NCBI RefSeq assembly: GCF_000001735.4
Contig: NC_003074.8
Location: forward strand, 18,855,261 to 18,919,260
DNA length: 64,000 bases
Direction: 5' to 3'
Source of the DNA: Arabidopsis thaliana
Taxonomy: Eukaryota > Streptophyta > Magnoliopsida > Brassicales > Brassicaceae
Made by a program: the position numbers and the translations under genes. Below, one piece after another: positions 44,693 through 57,109 of this stretch; within the stretch, counting starts at the first letter, position 1, and each line of letters opens with the position of its first letter. The notes under the pieces are model-generated. The model saw only the letters and a program-made list of their open reading frames with translations, was not told where the DNA came from and did not search any database.

Positions 44693-44846
44693 AATGTGTA
44701 TTCTGAGATTCTGTATCATTATCAAGTAGAATACAACATTTGAACACACCCTTAATTTGTATTCTGAGATTAAAGAGCGCTCTCTAAGGCATTATATAAA
44801 CCCATGATATGAAGCCTGTACAAGAGAGTAGAAGTAAATGATGTGA

Positions 44847-45949
44847 TCATATCTCATCGGAGTAGATACACTCATCCACGAGCTGACGGAGATTAGGATT
44901 CTCCAATGCAGCCACCACTCTTTCTTTATCATTCAGTTGTTTGTTAACTGCAATACAAAAATGATCCCAATGAGTATTAAAGTTCAGAGCTTAAGACATC
45001 AACTTTCCCAAAAATACAAATATAGAAAACCAGATTTTGCAGTGATGTTAATTAGAAACTAAAATCTATCAAACCAAGGACAAGAGCAATGTTTATAATT
45101 TACACAAATCATCCATTCAATTTGCAATCTCTATATTAGTTAAGGTTTATAGAAAGCATATATGAACTTAAACCATTGCGAAGAGATGGTCTAGTAAACA
45201 TAAGACTTCCTCACCTGAAACTTCATCAGCGTGAGAACCCGGAGACACTCTGATATCAACCTAAACATAAGTAAAACAAAACAGAAGCAATCACACATAT
45301 GTAACAACTAACAAGTGATCTTGAGTATTTGTCTTAATCAGAAAAGAGTTTTTTAAAAGCAAGATGACCTTGTAATGAAGTTGCAAACATTCTTTAAGCT
45401 TAGCTCTCAGACACAGACCAATTATATTTGCCATACTACAATGCTGAATCGTCGGTGTAAACGTTATCCTGAGTTCATCACATAACCCAAACCAGCTTAT
45501 TGTTAAAGATCATGCAAGTAACCACAAAAAGAGGCCTCAACATTAGTTACCAATACAGAGATAAAAATTGGAACTTTCTTCTGATAGTCTCTAAAAATCG
45601 ATTCAACAAAGAATGATGTTTAATATAAACTCACAGGATGCGATCGAGCTTGTCATCGACAGTAACAGATTCTTCAGAGACAACCCTTAGCTGCTCCAAA
45701 GTATAAGGGTGTTCTGGATCTCTTATATCTCTTACATACTTTGTCCATTTTCGTCAAAGATTCCAAAAATATACATTAAACCCCCCAAAAAGAACAAAAT
45801 CCAAAACAAAATTGATCTCAAAATAGAAAAAGGATATCATATATTTCAAGAGGATCAACACCATCATCTCTATATTGATCTTCTCTACGAACAAGCCCTT
45901 CCTTCTTAGCTTGCACCACTGGATTCGCGTTTATCAGTCCCAGAGTCAT
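44847..45949 (-). CDS. AEL1: AE7-like 1, MIP18-family (DUF59) cytosolic Fe-S assembly protein
   Basis: Five exons, 45838-45949, about 45635-45740, 45369-45468, 45215-45260 and 44847-44947, give 154 residues. The MIP18/DUF59 core is clear: DIRDPEHPYTLEQL, then LITFTPTIQHCSMA with the family's reactive Cys, then VDIRVSPGSHADE and NKQLNDKERVAAALEN-like text. Family knowledge: AE7 and its relatives are the CIA targeting complex that puts Fe-S clusters onto nuclear and cytosolic proteins. This is a close paralog of AE7. The first intron has a U12-type donor (see separate entry), so the residue at that junction is uncertain (Glu or Asp). Confidence 0.9.
45741..45837 (-). other. U12-type (minor spliceosome) intron of AEL1
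   Basis: On the minus strand the intron starts ATATCCTTTT, a perfect U12 donor, directly after the codon for Tyr37 plus one base. ATCTTTGAC near its end (45751-45759) is one base off the U12 branch consensus TTCCTTRAC and lies 10-16 nt from the acceptor, as U12 introns need. There is no GT donor in this place. An AC end at GGAC (45743-45746) would break the frame. The frame is kept if the intron ends ...ACAA (AT-AA, junction Glu), or AT-AG with a shifted donor (junction Asp, as in AE7). The exact acceptor is inferred. Confidence 0.7.
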
Positions 45950-46128
45950 TTTCTTCTCTCTTTCCTCAGTCTTCGTTCTCTGTATTTTAATCAGAAGTGC
46001 TCTGCTTACAAGGTCACGGGTTCGAAGCTCCAACATTTATAAAGTGTACATAATTAAATGTTTCTCATAAAGTGTTTCTTATTTAACAAAGAAGCAAATT
46101 TCATTTATCAACATTTGACAAAATCTTC

Positions 46129-46884
46129 TTAAAGGTTTTGATTTTTCGGTGCAAAACGGTAAACTACAACTCCGATTCTAGCACCTTCTTGAGGATCATC
46201 ACAATGTATAACATCAACATCGAAGAATCTCCGAGCTTTCTTGAAAAAAATCGATTCTTTCTTCCATCTCTTGAGGTGAGCCATAAGAAACACTCTCTCG
46301 GATGATCCTTCTAAGAGCAGAAAACGCAGCGTTTTGAGGAGAGGTTCATAAAGATGAACGTGATAAACCACGTCAGACGCTAGAATCAAGTCAACGTTTT
46401 GACCCAAACTTTCCACGTCATCGATTTCGCCCCAACGAAGAGACGCCACGTGGACTTTCCCACCGAACTTAGCCACGACTTGAGCGTTTGCGTCGGCGTT
46501 GAATTTGAGATTCTCGATTACGTTTGGGAGATCCGTCACCGTGACATTAGCACCTAGTGTCGCAGCCGCTGCGATACCGACGATTCCCGTTCCAGATCCG
46601 AGCTCGACGATGTTAATCGGAGAAGAAGAATCTGAACCGTCGGATTGAAAACTCGAGAAGGTGCGATTGAGAGGACTAATGTTTGGGTCACGACGGTAGT
46701 TATCTAAAAGCGTGACGAGAGTTGTTGCAGGTATCCAGAGCTTGAAGGCAATGCCTTGTGTCGGTAACTGACGAATCACAACCGTTGATTCGATCGAATT
46801 GATCCGGTACTTCTGAAGCTCCGATTCTACGTCGACTACTTTTTCTCCGATGTTAACATCGTCGTCGTCTTCTCGGAGAGCCAT
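46129..46884 (-). CDS. METTL21/VCP-KMT-type putative lysine methyltransferase (At3g50850-like)
   Basis: Intronless, 251 residues. SAM-binding motif I is VELGSGTG (93-100), the acidic post-I motif is TDLP (117-120), and WGE (151-153) and SDVVYH (170-175) follow. This is the layout of family 16 methyltransferases (METTL21 type), most of which methylate lysines of chaperones or VCP, though the substrate here is unknown. The GC-rich frame is intact. The start is 201 bp from the divergent AP-3 sigma start, so they share a promoter region. Likely cytosolic; there is no targeting signal. Confidence 0.88.
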   Translation of the reverse strand: MALREDDDDVNIGEKVVDVESELQKYRINSIESTVVIRQLPTQGIAFKLWIPATTLVTLLDNYRRDPNISPLNRTFSSFQSDGSDSSSPINIVELGSGTGIVGIAAAATLGANVTVTDLPNVIENLKFNADANAQVVAKFGGKVHVASLRWGEIDDVESLGQNVDLILASDVVYHVHLYEPLLKTLRFLLLEGSSERVFLMAHLKRWKKESIFFKKARRFFDVDVIHCDDPQEGARIGVVVYRFAPKNQNL

Positions 46885-47085
46885 TGATTGTGACCAATCC
46901 TCACGACGGCCCCGCTACTATTTATTAGGGCACTCAAATTTGGTTACACGTGGAGGGTTGTTATTGGTGATGACGTCATCAAATGTAATTGAAGAAGCCT
47001 CTAAGATAGAGAGAGGGTTTGAAAATGTGAGATTCAGAGTTTGTCAGCGAGAGAGACGAAGAAAGAAAGAGAGGAGAGGTGGAAG
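46885..47085. promoter_or_regulatory. Bidirectional promoter region between the methyltransferase and AP-3 sigma genes
   Basis: Only 201 bp separate the two divergent start codons. It includes TTACACGTGG (CACGTG, 46943-46952) and TGACGTCA (46972-46979), a perfect palindromic bZIP/CRE-type site near the middle. The AP-3 side carries a GA-rich leader (47040-47085). Shared control is inferred from spacing. Confidence 0.6.
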
Positions 47086-48699
47086 ATGATTAAGGCAGTG
47101 ATGATGATGAACACACAAGGCAAACCACGTCTAGCTAAATTCTACGATTACTTGGTACGATGCTTGTTGAGATATGTTTTTCAATTTCGGTTTCTTCGAT
47201 CAAAGTGACCGATTTTGTAAAATTGGGTTTTTGATTTTGTTTTTTTTGGATTTCAGCCTGTGGAGAAGCAGCAGGAGCTTATTCGCGGCGTGTTTTCAGG
47301 TTCTCAATCACTTTCTGCATCTTACGATACCTAACAATTTCATAATCTGTATCGCTAAGATCTGGGTCGATCGTGAAACTTGAGCTGAAATTTTGTTTTT
47401 TTGTTTTGTTTATAATTTACAGTATTGTGCAGTAGACCTGAGAACGTAAGCAATTTTCTGGAGATCGAATCATTGTTTGGACCGGTAATGGCGTCTTCAT
47501 TGTTTATGCTATATAACCACAATACTTAGTTTAACAAAAAAAAACGTTGCTTTGGACACTTATTATTTAGTGTGTTTGCAGGACTCGCGGCTTGTATACA
47601 AGCATTATGCTACACTCTATTTTGTTCTTGTATTTGATGGTTCAGAAAATGAGCTTGCTATGCTTGATCTCATTCAAGGTCCGTTTTTAATCACTATGGT
47701 TCTTAGATTGCAATATAATCTGAAATGGCATGGTGTAAAACCTTTTTCCATTTTCAATTTTTGTGCTTTGGAATGAGAAAAGTTTCATAGATGTAGCTTG
47801 TTTTGAACATCTTTAACCGTTTAGCTTGACTATATATAGAAAGAGGGAATTTGGAATCAGAGTCTTGAATAGTAGAGTTTGTGCAGTGTCTTGGCTCTTT
47901 TATTAAAGCTTGTTGCCGTGAATCTAGTACAAATGCATATGAGTGGTGTGCGAGCTCAGCTGGTCTGCATAGGATGTGTTTAAAAGAGAACTGGGTGTTG
48001 AGTATTTTTGGATTGGTATTGGGTTCAGTCGAGAGTAGAGATTCTCTTAGATCAAATTAGTTCTTCGTTTTTGTGAATACAGAGACTGACTTAGCATGCC
48101 ATCGACTGATGTTACATATGAATCATTGTCTATTCCTCTGCTCGTAAATTCTTTTTGCTTAACGCTTTGAAAATGTATTCTCATTGTATGATGATTTAAA
48201 GTTAGTTTCTTGCATTGGCAGTTCTTGTTGAAACACTGGACAAATGCTTCAGCAATGTCTGCGAACTCGACATTGTGTTCAACTACAGCAAGGTAATCTT
48301 ATTACACAGAACAGTTTGTCCTGCAGTGTAGTTGATATTATTTTCAGAATTTGCTGCTGCAGATTGGTTGGATCTTTTAGATAGCTACATGAAACAAAAG
48401 CGTGTCAATAATATAGCTTTATGCCTTCTTCTTTCTTTCCTTCATTGCAGATGCACGCGGTGTTAGATGAGATTGTATTTGGAGGACAAGTACTGGAAAC
48501 TAGTTCTGCTGAAGTCATGAAGGCTGTTGAAGAAATATCAAAGTAGTTCCCTAATCCTTCTCTCTCAATCAGTCTACTGTTTTCTGCATTTGTGGTGTGG
48601 AAATAAACAGTTGCACTTTCGGCATTGTGCAGATTAGAAGCTGCCTCAAATTCGATTTCACTTGTCCCCAAGTCTGTTTCCGGGTGGCGTGGCCGTTAG
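47086..48699 (+). CDS. AP-3 complex sigma subunit (clathrin adaptor small chain)
   Basis: Seven exons: 47086-47154, 47257-47299, 47423-47484, 47582-47678, 48222-48292, 48451-48542 and 48633-48699. All are GT-AG with consistent phases, giving 166 residues. The sigma/mu longin fold runs through the whole protein: MIKAVMMMNTQGKPRLAKFY at the start, YKHYATLYFVLVFDGSENEL, then LDKCFSNVCELDIVFNYSK and FGGQVLETSS. Family knowledge: AP-3 sorts cargo to the vacuole, and the sigma subunit belongs to the tetrameric core that reads dileucine motifs. The length agrees with known sigma-3 proteins, which are longer at the C-terminus than sigma-1/2. Confidence 0.93.
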
Positions 48700-49074
48700 C
48701 TTCGAAAAAACTTGCCTGAATAAGTCAGAGAACATGTAACAAAAGCTTATCCAAGTCTTGATCCAAACATGTTTGTTTAATGAGCGTGGAATGTTGCGTG
48801 GATGGGCTCAGTAGTCTAACGTGGGCCTGTGAATTGTAATTGGGTAACGGACGGAACTGCTTGCTATTTTTGAGAATGTAACAAAAACGACGAGAAGTTA
48901 AGATCTATAAATGATAAATGATGTCCAAATTCAGATTTTGTTGTGGAGTAATAAAACTAGAATAGAAAGTATAGGGAGCTACAAGGTAAAATATAGGAAG
49001 TACGAAAACGCCGAACGGCGTGCGTTGCGTTGTGAAAAGAGTCAAAACGGAATTCGATGGGAGAAGACTGAAGA

Positions 49075-50046
49075 TTCGAAAATGTTTGAAGTGCCAATTC
49101 ATATCCAATTATCATTTTACCTTTTGAAATTCTTATGATCCATCTCTGCATTTTCCAGTACCAGCTTTTTGACCTTTTTTAGTACCCAATAGATTGATAG
49201 ATACCTATGTGGGTTTTATATACGCAAAAATAAAATTGGTTTTATGTGATTTCAAAGTTTCTAGTGGCTATTGCCTAACCAATGGTAAATGTACACGTTT
49301 AATTGCTCTTTTAAAAAACACCAATAGACTAGTTGTTTACATAGTAGAGATTATACGATGAATTGTGAGGATAATGCGAATAGGAAACATCTAGGTTAAT
49401 TGTTTGGCCATTTTGAGAGTGGATATCGAAATATTTGAAGTTTAAAGTAGTTATAATAATTTTCTATTTAGAGAAAATCGACGATTATCCGAATTAAGAT
49501 GGAATGTTTCCCTCTTTATGCACTAAAAGCTAATGGGCAACAAGAACAAGAAAAAAGTTGGAAATGTTGTGTTGTGTTGAAGACAAAAGAATATAAGTGG
49601 AAGATTCAAAGTGGAGTTATTTAATTGGGAAACGTTAAGAGCGAAACACATATATAAAGAAAGAAACTTGTTGGATAAAGATGATACAAATCCAATATAC
49701 ATTTGTGCCCTAGAAGAATTGGTCAAGCTAGCAAAGATGTACCATGGACCAAAAGTGACCACCTTTGATCGTATTTATATATGCATAACTTATGTTTTTT
49801 TGTTATATCATGATTGATACCTCTCCCAATCTTGGGGCATTCCTCTAGTTGGTCCAACAATTTTTCTTTTTCCACTTTTGCCCTTTTCACTTACGTTGGA
49901 CCACTCCCACATTTGTTTCTCTTCTTTTTTGCATTTTCCTATATTTATCTCCTTTGATTTATGTGATTATTTCATCCATTACACAAATCATTTAAATGTA
50001 TATATTACATTTGAAAATGTTTGAAGTGCAAATTCATATCCAACTA
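49075..50046 (+). repeat. Imperfect 37-bp direct repeats about 930 bp apart
   Basis: TTCGAAAATGTTTGAAGTGC at 49075 and TTTGAAAATGTTTGAAGTGC at 50009 start two stretches of about 37 bp that continue with ATTCATATCCAA and are about 34/37 alike. The 935-bp spacing may mark the ends of an unrecognised element or a segmental duplication. Confidence 0.65.
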
Positions 50047-52344
50047 GAGTAAAGTCTTACTAACACCAAAATTTTTATATTTGATCAATGTTAAGATAAT
50101 TTGTGTTTCTAAATTGTTTTAGAAAAGCAAAATTGGAGCTACAAGTATACTACAGTCAACCATATGTATACTAGTTGACCGAATGCAAAAACTGTAGCTG
50201 AAGTGTTTTAAAAATATACAAAACAGTTCATAACATACGCATCTTTAGGAAATGTGAAGAGACGCTTTCGAGAGGACAACATGAATTTACAGGAGACGTA
50301 GACAAAAAAAAAAGTCTTAACATATGACAGCTGGAATTTGTACTCTTATAATTGTTGTTATTTAATTGCAACAAATAAAAACTTATTTTAAAGTGGTTAT
50401 ACATTAAATTTTGCCATAGACTCTGATTCAATCTAAAATACTAAACGCATTGAAACTCAATAAGTTTAAAATTATTCCTTACATTTTGTGTGAAAACTAT
50501 TACTAATCTAGAGACTAACTACCTCTGTATAGACATCACTATTTTCACATTATTTTTGAATGTGTATAACAGTTCTAAATTGATATTTATATTTTTCACA
50601 TTTTCTAGTGTTTATGATATAATTTGAAAAGCAGAAAGCATTCTTAGTTAGCCCCTATAATGATTTTTTACATTTTTTATGAAGGCTACCATACAAACAG
50701 AATTTTCAAACAAAAAAAATGAAAAAAATAAAGAGAAAGCAGAATCCATCAAAAGGGCAGAGATGAGAAAACATTCCAGTCGTGTTTTGTAACTTTTGAG
50801 GAATGTCCCGAATATTTTAATTAATGTGACCAAGACGACTCCTAAACCAACACACATACTACTATATTCTATTTTAATTAAACAGTTAAGAATAAATTAG
50901 TTGTTGTTTAATGACATATCATTAGATCGCTTTAACATGCATGCATGCGGAGAATTAAATCTCGCGGGCTTCTGTCCACGTGGCGACCCTGATTAACGAC
51001 AAACGGATTAATTCAAGTAAACGTCGTCACCAAAAAACACGATCTCTGTCTTGGAACTCGCGACACTTTTTTGGGGAACGTTGTGGTTCCCACCGAATCC
51101 ACCGAAGCCAACATCATCATCATTTGCATTTGCATCATCCCATCAAACATCGTGTAGTTTTATTGCTCTCGTTCTGGACTACGAGCCGGTCTTCTTTTTG
51201 TTTTGCGTATAGCCGTTTGGTTTTTCCTTTTTGGACTACTAAAATACTCTTGTCCACACAAACGTCAAGATACTTAAAACATCTCAATATTTGCATATGA
51301 ACTAGTTAGTAGTATACATGTATATACTCGTCGGAAGTGACATTTTTTAAGATTGTGAAATATTTTGCGATATTTGAATTTAAAATAGATTAAAAACGAT
51401 TTAAATTTCACTGTAAAAGCAAATCCCGGTGAATAATTACAGAAAGCCGATCTTGTACCGTAGTTAATTACGTAGTTAGTTTATGGGCATTAGAGAAATG
51501 TTTGGTTTATTCAAATCACTAAACAACCACGCGCCATTATAGCTCGTGAGAGTTTTAGAACGTGTGGGTCGATGGGAGCGTATTAGTCACGGGTGGTTGG
51601 GTCGCGTGTGTGATATTTAGTAGTAGCTTTGCATGTAGTGGCGAAGCGTAACGCTTTGTGTCTCGGGGTAATCACGGTTTTATGTTTCGAGTTTATCAAA
51701 TTACTATAAATATAGATTACGTACAATAATTAAGAGTTATAAATTGTATAAATATAAACGTTCGACAGAGCATCTTTTGGAAAGTGGTGGTCGTCCCATT
51801 AGTCGAACTAAGTTTCGGCAATCTCAAGACGATCTGATTTTCACCTTTTTAATAGTATATCTATTTTCAAAAAAAAAATTGCAAGGAATTGATAGGTAAC
51901 TTGCGATTGCGAAACAACTTTAACATAATTTTAAAAAAACTTGAGAAACAATGAGATAGCGTAGTAACAAAATAGCTACCATTTTCATGTATGTGTTGAT
52001 CAACTGCATCGTCATTTGAAAGTTTATTGGATAGGTCTCGCTTTTCAGGTCCGAGTGTTTAGTATGATATTTATCATATGTGTGTTCGACAATGATACAT
52101 ATGTATAAGACTAAGCACTAAGCAGATTCGTCCGGATTACTCAACAAAACAAAATAAGATTGAGATTTGAGTCTTTGGATCATTTTTCTTTTTGGGTCAA
52201 AACGTTGATATTTGTAAGTTTATTGATAATAACAAAAAGATATAAATTATTGTTTCTTAAATAGTCATAAATTACATACAGTTCCTATTTTATCCCATTT
52301 TTTATAGTTAAATAATTAATTGTGCTAAATGATTTACCAATTCA

Positions 52345-52366
52345 ATATATATATATATATATATAG
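52345..52366. repeat. AT dinucleotide microsatellite
   Basis: About 11 uninterrupted AT units in AT-rich intergenic DNA. Likely length-variable. Confidence 0.85.
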
Positions 52367-55300
52367 TATTTTATATTTAAATTATGTTACTGTTAATGAA
52401 ATGTTATAACCAATAACTTTTCATATATATATTTCAAGGATTTTTTTTCAGGTATGATGACTACATAATCAGCTACATAATACTACAAAACGATGAAGTA
52501 TTGGAATGCAAAAATAATCAGCTATTGACTGACCATGATTTGTTATATTTTTGAAACTCAATTGCATGTTTTGTTTTGCCAGCATATATACAAATAACAT
52601 ATCTATTTCGATGAACTATAAAACCCCGTGATTATCCATGGAAACATATATGTGTACCATATCATTATAATTTGGCGATAGAGAACAAAAAAAAGTTATC
52701 ATGTGGTATTACTATTAGGTATAATGATTTAAGAGGTGGGTCCAATAGCTTTTCCTTTGTTTCTTTTCACTAGTTCAAGATCAAATTTATGGGGAGTATT
52801 ATTAGTTCTTTGACCTTTCCTTTTTAGAGAGTCCTTCTTTGACCCATCAAGATTCAAGAGCAGAATCTCTCTCTTGCTAAGCTAAGAAAACATGAAAAGT
52901 GGAATAAATATTTTTAAAAGAAAGAAGAGTATAGCTCATACATGTGTATGCATTGGTTAATTGGGGGTATGTTGCTTTGATGATTGTAGGAAGGTACTTC
53001 ACTTGAATAGAGGGGATTCTTCCCTTTATCTTTTGGGTTCTTCACAATCTAATCTATTAGCTTTTCTTTTCATGCAGTATTTTTCTTGTTACTCTAAACC
53101 TCTTCCAAATCTTCTTGGATATTCTCATATCATTATGATTCCAAATTCGTTTCTCTTTATTAAAAACCCCAATAAGAATTGGATTCTCATGGTTTTCGAT
53201 ACGTTATTCAGCCATACGACGACTATGAGTGATTCTAGTGAGACTAATTGAGGATTTTTTTTTTCTATTTTTACATGAGAATACTGAAGATGTTTAATTT
53301 ATCTCTGATTAAATATAATCCATTATACAGCATATTACGATAAGTAACACCGCCTCGTTTGTTTTTGTTTAGCTAGTAAACCGAAATTTTGATCGAATAC
53401 ATTATATAAAAATTCATGTAAAATACTCTACAATATAATACTCTCTTGTAGTCTGAATGTAATTATAAAAAAATGTTTTGTGTAGACATTAGGTAAACCA
53501 TCTAGAGTATTAGAAACAAAATAATGTAAGTAAACGTAAAACTAAGACGATTTCATGACTAAATTATTTTGAAGGTCGAACCAACCAATCTTAAATACAC
53601 ATATATGAAGAAATATATGTTTTCGAACAAATGGCAATCAAGAAAATGCTTTTTGTGTGTTAATGAAATATAAGGTTGACACATCAATATCGCGTTGATA
53701 TTCTCATTGTAGATTGTTGGTTATGTAGGGAGACTAATAATGCGAACTAGAAAAAGATATGTGAGTCAACTAAGGTTAGTGTTGATATAGCAACTCTCTT
53801 ATGTTTTTAAATTTGCCATAAAATAGGTTGTTAGTCCAAATAGCCGATATAAACATCAATAGAAGAGTAATTAATCGTTCCATCGGAACATCCGATGAAA
53901 TTGGAACGAGACCTATACAGAAGAAAACAAAAGAGCAACTAATCATCTTGATCACATGCCCAATATGCATTTAAGTAAATTGGAGAGAATGATATAGAAA
54001 AACAAGACATTATCTACAACTACAAGATATCAAAGCACTCGGTTAACCGCGTCCCTGTGAAGTGTTAGTTATCAGTACATGAATTGTGATTTCAGCATCT
54101 TGGTCCTTTTTTTTTTGGACAACCGTCATCTTTTTCTTGATCGGTTTTTATAACGTACAAACATATACTATTTCAACAGTTTTCTTTTAATTTTTTTTTT
54201 TTTTGAATATACACTTTCTTTCTTTTATTTGTTTGATTACAAAATTTTCAAAAAATAGTGTTCGGCAAAAAAAAAAATTAGATCGGCCAATGCATTATAT
54301 CCCCTAGCGTAAGCTCTTTTTCAACCAATCGAGAGTCCATGTTTTCAATAAAAATAGGGTTTTATTAGTAACAGTAGTTAAAGCATTTAACATACGTAAT
54401 CCCAAAAAAATAAAATAATTCTGTATAGGGACGAAGACTAGTATTCGTTGACGACAAGAGTAGAGTAGACTCTAGCTAGCTGCAAGTTTTGAAGAAATCT
54501 AATAACCAAATCTAAGTCATTTTACTTACATCATCATGGATCATCATTAACCACATGAGGCTGAGCAGATATCGAACGTGTGATTGCGATGTGGAGAAGT
54601 AAAGGACGAGGCCACGCGCAACTGAGCAGGAGCGCGTGAGATTCAGGGTTTTAGGGCAGAGATACGGAAAGAGACAGAGGTTTTATAGCATTATATTGAA
54701 AGAGAACAAATAAAAATAAAAATATGAGCCTCGTGATCGGAGATTTTTGCAGTGATGACTGTACTCTTCTTCCTCTTCTCTCCCCCTTGTCACGTGGGCT
54801 AAATTTTGACCACCCTTCTTCAATGACCATCAACATCGCATCACACTCTCTCCTTCTTCTTCTTCTACGTTTTTTATTTTCTGTTAAATTTCCTCCACAA
54901 AATCGATAATTTCAATTTTTTCATACAATATCATAGTTCTAGTAAAGTAAACATTCGTGTGTGAGTGACATAATAATTGCTTCAAAAAGAAATAACGAAT
55001 TAATAAGAGTTGTGTGCTTGATGGTCCAAAAGTCGTATGTTTTTCACCATCACAATAAGATTTACCATATCTACTTAAACCAAACTTCAATCTATGATAT
55101 TTGGAAGCTAGCAATGAATGATTTTGTTTTAGCATATGTTACCGAGCCTATTCATCTTTAGATTGAAAGTTTTGTGTCCAACAACTAGCAAACCCTTCGC
55201 TTTTTAAACCAAGATCAGTTTTTCTACATAGTTTCGACTTTTTGTTATTTTACTTCCCATCATATTTTGTTTTATTTACTACTGACATTTTCATAATGTA

Positions 55301-55851
55301 CGGTACATTTTCATATATTAGCATCCTTATCTAAAAGCTAATCAACTCCATAACGTACTTGAAATAGGGATATTTTAGTTGAATTATTCAAAACAATCAC
55401 ACAGTGACACAGACTCTATGTAGACCAAGCATGTGTTATGTAATTAGAAAAAATAAACTGTGATTAAAATATCTTTTAACTTGTTAACTTGGCTGCCTAA
55501 AGAAACTTGATACTGTATCATCGTTCATCGTATTTTGTAATTAATAAAACATAAAAAAGCAAGGAAAACCCATTTGAGTAAATGATATATTAATATTACT
55601 TCGTAAAAAGCTGCGTCCCCACATATTCTATTGATTTTAAATACTATTCGTATTAATATAAACCTGCATATAAGCGTACATATACATTTCTGATTCTATA
55701 TATAGGTGTGAGACCTTCTTCTCCATTCTACACTTCACTCCAACGTGAAACCTGCAAACTGAACTTATCTCTTCATATTTTCTTTAGCTTCTCTTAATTT
55801 TACACTTAGGGTTTTCAAACCAGTAGAGAGAGAGAGAAGTGTGTAAGAGCG

Positions 55852-57109
55852 ATGATGCAGACTCCGTACACTACTTCAACGCAGGGGCAATATTGTCATT
55901 CTTGTGGAATGTTCCACCACCATAGCCAAAGCTGCTGCTACAACAACAACAACAACTCCAACGCCGGTTCTTACTCGATGGTCTTCTCCATGCAAAACGG
56001 TGGCGTTTTCGAGCAGAACGGTGAGGACTATCATCACTCTTCCTCCCTCGTTGACTGCACTCTCTCTCTTGGAACTCCTTCTACGAGGCTTTGTGAGGAA
56101 GATGAGAAACGTAGACGCTCTACTTCATCTGGTGCTTCTTCTTGCATCTCCAACTTTTGGGACTTGATTCACACCAAAAACAACAACTCCAAAACGGCAC
56201 CGTACAATAACGTTCCTTCTTTCTCCGCTAACAAGCCAAGTCGCGGTTGTTCCGGTGGTGGTGGTGGCGGAGGAGGCGGTGGCGGAGGTGACTCTCTTCT
56301 CGCTAGACGCTGTGCCAACTGTGACACTACTTCTACTCCACTATGGAGGAATGGTCCTAGAGGCCCTAAGGTGACTTATTTATTTTAATTTTTATTAAAA
56401 TGCAACTTCTTTTAATCAACACATGAAATGAAGATTTACAATAACCAAAAAGACAGTTCATCCCTTTGTTTTGAATATTTGCCTATCTGTTTTTTCACTA
56501 AAACCAATAAATCCCTTTCTCTATAGTTTAATTTATTGAAAGAAACATTAAATAATGATTTTGATGGTTCAGTAAATTTACTTGAATATAAGTTTTAAAA
56601 CAGATATTTCAATAAAAGACATTAATTTATTTTCTTTTCGAATATTTTCATCACTATATAGAGATTTATGTATTGAACGAACATTAAATATAAGATATAT
56701 TGATGGCTAATGATGATATGGATGGTTTTGGAATTTGCAGTCCCTATGCAACGCATGCGGCATTCGTTTCAAGAAGGAAGAGAGAAGAACTACTGCGGCT
56801 ACAGGAAACACCGTCGTCGGAGCTGCACCGGTTCAAACCGACCAGTACGGGCATCACAACTCTGGCTACAATAATTACCATGCTGCCACTAATAACAACA
56901 ATAATAATGGTACTCCGTGGGCTCATCACCACTCGACGCAGAGGGTTCCGTGTAATTATCCGGCAAATGAGATCAGGTTCATGGATGATTACGGCAGTGG
57001 AGTAGCAAACAACGTTGAATCCGACGGTGCTCACGGCGGTGTTCCGTTCCTTTCTTGGAGGCTTAATGTAGCGGATAGGGCAAGTCTTGTCCATGACTTT
57101 ACCAGATGA
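55852..57109 (+). CDS. HAN: HANABA TARANU, GATA-type zinc-finger transcription factor (GATA18)
   Basis: Two exons, 55852-56370 and 56741-57109, phase 0 across a 370-bp GT-AG intron, give 295 residues. The GATA finger is C154-x2-C157-x18-C176-x2-C179. The intron falls inside it (PRGPK|SLCNAC), a classic GATA-B exon junction. Upstream lie a Cys/His-rich N-terminus, the HAN-type motif CTLSLGTPS near 69-77, and a 12-Gly run just before the finger. Downstream are Asn/His-rich low-complexity runs. Family knowledge: HAN sets boundaries of shoot meristem and floral organs and the apical-basal embryo axis, acting in the nucleus. The protein is intact. Confidence 0.96.

Larger units (their letters stand above)
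48700..55851. other. 7.1-kb gene-free region upstream of HAN
   Basis: No gene can be supported. The first part is the 3' flank of AP-3 sigma. Landmarks: a 37-bp imperfect direct repeat at 49075 and 50009; CATGCATGCATG and a CACGTGG G-box at 50938-50985; an (AT)n run at 52345-52366; and a frame of 96 codons at 52961-53251 with no recognised domain. HAN is a tightly controlled patterning gene, so distant regulatory sequence is plausible here, but I could not see conserved modules from one genome. The HAN TATA box CTATATATAG is at 55696-55705. Confidence 0.5.

Noticed and set aside
52961-53251. 96-residue protein upstream of HAN
   Set aside because: No recognisable domain, low-complexity hydrophobic composition and AT-rich context; kept only as a remark.
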